In this document: positions 60,841 to 64,000 of the stretch, piece by piece
Numbering within the stretch: position 1 is the stretch's first letter
Layout of the letters: each line of letters starts with the position of its first letter
Assembly: GCA_009760855.2 (NCBI GenBank)
Contig: WPIO01000054.1
Location: forward strand, 2,827,501 to 2,891,500
DNA length: 64,000 nucleotides
From: Cristatella mucedo
Taxonomy: Eukaryota > Bryozoa > Phylactolaemata > Cristatellidae
Reading direction: 5' to 3'
Translations under genes and position numbers: made by a program
The notes under the pieces: generated by a model
Told to the model about the DNA's origin: nothing
The model's input: the letters and a program-made list of their open reading frames with translations, nothing else
Databases searched by the model: none

Positions 60841-61748
60841 GGTATTCGTGACCACTAGACACCGAGCGTTGGGCCGGTGACCACCATGGCACGTGAGTGG
60901 TGCAGCTTTGCTGCTCCGGTAATAGATTCGAGCAGCTCAATGAATTGGCATCGTGTAGGGAAGCAGTGGAACGAAGCGTGAACATGAGCATACACTCATG
61001 TGTATGCGTCCCCGTGAGCATGAACATACATGACGCCTTCGCCACTGCCTCGGCTGAGTGAGTCTGAGTCTCGTAGTGGTCGATATGGCCAATAGGCCAA
61101 AGATCGTGAACGTTTGCCACAGGCTCCTCATGGGCCCGCTCGTGGTTAAGCAGCGAATGGTGGTTGCTACGATCCCTGTCGGTGTACGCTCCCGTCATTC
61201 TAGGTGGTTCTATCCTTCGAGTCAAAACCCTACGATGAGAATATGAGCTGGAACAAAATTTCAGAAATTCGATTAAAAATGGAATTAAGTAACACCGCTA
61301 GATTCCCTAAACACTGCCATCATTAACCAGGTCCTGGAAGCATCCTGCCATAGAAGAATTAATGTCATGATTTCTGTTAGCATTGAATCTTTCGGCTTTT
61401 GAAATTGTTTCAAAATTGGTGTTCTGTTAATTCTAGATCAAGATAGAAGCCGTATGTAGCAGGGTGAAGTCCAGACATGCATTTCGGTTCTCGAAAGTCA
61501 CAATGAAAGACCGGGCTTTCAAACAAAGAACTACAGGTTACTTAAGCATTCAGATATCTCAAGATTGGGGATATCTGAGTGCACGCATTGCAATGCAGCG
61601 AGCCTTACCTAGCTACGAAGTATGGTAGTTGAGCCCCTGCCCCGAAATGGTATTCACTTTTTCGCTTTTATAGCATCCGTCTGATAGATGGGCTCCTAAG
61701 ACAGGATTCAGATAGGAGTTGGTATCACGTGTCGGTGATACATTGTCC

Positions 61749-61782
61749 GCATCCTGAGCATTGATATCAATGCTCGGGATGC
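61749..61782. repeat. 34-bp near-perfect palindrome
   Basis: GCATCCTGAGCATTGA is followed without a spacer by TATCAATGCTCGGGATGC; the centre is GATATC and the arms differ at one base pair. Confidence 0.85.
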
Positions 61783-61879
61783 AGAAAACAAAAGATAATG
61801 TATAGCTTAAAACGCTAGCTGTCCGACACTTGCGAATTGGAATGACTGTAATGCCGACATGTGATACAGATTCCTCTCG

Positions 61880-62300
61880 GAATCCTATCTTATGAGCCTA
61901 TCTATCCAACGGGCGTAACAAAAGCGAGAATTTGAATACCATTTCGAGGCAGGGGATAAGCTACCATACTTTGTAGCTAGGTAAGGCTTACTGCAATGAC
62001 CTTTCTGACTCTCGGACCGCATGCCTTCACCAAATTCTGAGCGAGGAAGCCGTGAGTGTTCTGTCTTTACAGCTAGCTGGGATTCAAACGTCTGAGGAAG
62101 ATCCGGAATTAGGCAGTTGGGCAACACTATGCTTAAGCTGAGTGAAAGCCTCAAGCGAATTGAAGGAATTGAAGCAGCGACCTGGGTTGTACGGAAGGCG
62201 ACGGCCAAGCGTTCGTTGCTGCATAATCCTTCTCACAAGGTCCTTGTAGCAGTTTTGAAGGTCTTCCGAGAATTCTCCTACGATTATTGAGAGTTCAAAC
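61880..62300 (+). pseudogene. Copy D intron remnant
   Basis: GCAATGACCTTTCTGACTCT, GTGAGTGTTCTGTCTTTACA and ACGGCCAAGCGTTCGTTGCT match the lectin-domain introns of copies A (8130-8650) and C (56600-56930). This shows that copy D extended beyond the first lectin exon. Confidence 0.55.
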
Positions 62301-62959
62301 TTAGCGAATCAAGATACCACCAAAGATGGTGTGGAGACAACTCTATCAAATTCACACCGATTAATCCTGGAGTGTGAGACCTGTAGATAATCCGCCCAGC
62401 CTATTTGTTGCTCTGTGAAAAGCTTTCGCTCAAATCTAATTCTGAAAATCATCGGCCCATGCATTCGCCACCTTCCTCCATCTGATCACATAGCTGCAGC
62501 GGACACAGTCTAACTCGGTAGACAGATCAATTTCGTAGCCATTGAAATTTCGCTTTACTCACGAGACACCCGTCGATTGTCTGTCTAGGCGCTATCGATA
62601 TCTAAGCAGCCGCCCAATTAGAAGCCATGTCGGCTCTCCTTGTGGAGCTTAGGTGTATCTCATAGCTTCAAATCGTGTCGCATCGTTTCGAGACCTTGTA
62701 AAGAAGCGGCTACTAAGGCTGCCTGTGAAATCGTCGTTTAAACCTTTACGGCCACCAAAAATAAAAATAATGCAATACTCGGTACAGCACGTGACTAGCG
62801 TCATCTGCTGCACTGTAAAAGCCAGCTCTTCTATTAGTCCTGTTGGCTGTGGCCAATTTTATCCGACGGGTGGAGGCTACTCAGTGTAACTCGACTATTA
62901 ACAAACGAGATGCCGTCTCACCATCGTGAGTTCGTTTGCATAATTTCCTGTCAACTATT

Positions 62960-63260
62960 TCCACATAAGCAATTTTAGACCCGAGTATGCTCTCGTATGA
63001 ATTCAAGGATAGCTACGTTGCTGTGCTATATCTGCATTCTGTCAACACTGATGCCTGTCTAGCGAGATTAGAATTTTGGATCGCATGGATCTGGCAACGG
63101 CGGCAGCCGAACGCTTAATGAGCTGAATTTTTCGGATTTAGCCATCGCTTTTTATTTAATCGTCTTGAAAAGAAACCAGCCGGCCCATACTAACTTTATC
63201 TATGAGAGAACACCCTCGAGATCTCTCCATAGTAAGCTGCTACCTCCGACACTGCACCAA
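62960..63260 (+). pseudogene. Copy D 3'-end remnant
   Basis: CTCGTATGAATTCAAGGATAGC (62991) matches copy A (TCGTGCGAATTCAAGGATAGC, 12286) and copy C. AACGGCGGCAGCCGAACGCT and CAGCCGGCCCATACTAACTT match the 3' flanks of copies C and B. I could not identify the second lectin exon between 62300 and 62960. Confidence 0.55.
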
Positions 63261-63439
63261 GCAGCAGCAAGCTCCATCGTCGGAGCAGTCTCCGAAGTTT
63301 GCTCCACGAGTTTATCAGTTTATCGTTATTCATTTGCTTCATCGCTGTCAAGCCCTCATTGCTTCTGTTTCCACTCAGGAATCGTTCGCTAGGCATAAGT
63401 GCTTCCGGCCTCAATGCAGCTAAGATTTGTCGACATCCA

Positions 63440-64000
63440 GCTCATGCTCCCTGGTAATAGTCACCTAACCCAGGCTACCTGGTAGCAGTAAACTAGCACT
63501 TGTTACCTTGCAGCAATTACCTAGCACATGCTACCTGGTAGTGACTTACTCTTCAAGGCAATGTGGCTGCTTGCCCTTATTCTGATTTAAATATATATTT
63601 CCTCCTGAATTTGTAAAATCGCCCATAGTGATCGATTTAGTGACCGTGTCAAGGTGTTGCCAGCGTAGACGGTCGCCTTTGGAACAGGGGTAGGTAGCAG
63701 AACTGCGCGGGGTTAGCCAACGATTGCTGGCATCACGATCACGTGCTCGTGCACGACGCCACGGTCGGTACGATTGGACAGAGCTTGCCAGCACGGCACC
63801 GTTGCATCTGCGTACACATCGGTGTCGAGCCATCAGTGCTCCACTTTGGCCTCACAGCTGAGACACAAGTGTTTCAGCTTCTTCTAACGCCTCGGTGCTG
63901 GGACCTTACGGCTGCTGACTCCGCTTAGGCCCCGGCTCCGGGTTTTGTCAACATCATGATCTTGCTACTAGGTAGTAGCTACCTAGCAAGTTCTACCTGG
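63440..64000. repeat. Degenerate ACCTGGTAG-type repeats near the window end
   Basis: CTACCTGGTAGCAGTAA, GTTACCTTGCAGCAATTACC, ACATGCTACCTGGTAGTGAC (63470-63545) and, at the end, ACTAGGTAGTAGCTACCTAG and TTCTACCTGG. Weaker versions occur in the flanks of copy A (12680-12730) and copy C. Confidence 0.5.

Overview
This is eukaryotic, animal (metazoan) DNA. The supporting evidence is spliced genes with GT/AG introns, an extracellular multidomain protein family, tRNA-derived SINEs, CR1/L2-like LINE fragments, a decayed hAT transposon, and long (CA)n and (TA)n microsatellites. The gene family fits an invertebrate, but I cannot name the species or phylum from the sequence. Most of the window is intron, repeat and transposon debris, and very few open frames are real.

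The one recognisable gene family occurs in four copies on the + strand, in different states of completeness. Copy C (about 48.4-58.8 kb) is the only full gene. I could assemble six exons: a signal peptide (49288-49369), a PAN/apple-like domain (51699-51884), a Thr/Pro/Gln-rich mucin stalk (53432-54370), a 30-nt microexon (55229-55258), and two exons of a fucolectin/tachylectin-4/pentraxin-1 (FTP, discoidin-like) lectin domain (55494-55679 and 58102-58337). Every junction is phase 1 and the joined frame is 552 codons plus a stop. Copy A (1-12.4 kb) enters the window inside an intron. It has the same last four coding exons, but its mucin exon is 1681 codons rather than 313, built from higher-order repeats whose period is a multiple of 15 bp. 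Copy B (about 17.2-27.3 kb) is a pseudogene: its signal exon looks frameshifted, its PAN exon has lost the splice donor, and the mucin and lectin part is replaced by transposons, although its 3' flank is still visible near 27.1 kb. Copy D (about 60.7 kb to the window end) is a relic with one damaged lectin exon behind a LINE insertion, plus intron and 3'-flank homology.

Between copies B and C (about 29-44.5 kb) lies a decayed array of repeat units spaced about 4 kb apart, with LINE fragments and tRNA-derived SINEs inside and one segment inverted. A relic of the same unit lies at 16.1-17.15 kb. The TE set is mostly 5'-truncated CR1/L2-like LINE 3' ends sharing a conserved tail, and tRNA-headed SINEs. 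One SINE carries a tail matching the LINE tail, which suggests a SINE/LINE partnership.

The inferred gene product is a secreted, heavily O-glycosylated lectin: a PAN-like head, an extended mucin spacer of very variable length, and a C-terminal FTP lectin domain. A mucus, adhesive or surface-coat role is inference only. Homology statements come from reading and aligning by eye; no search was run.
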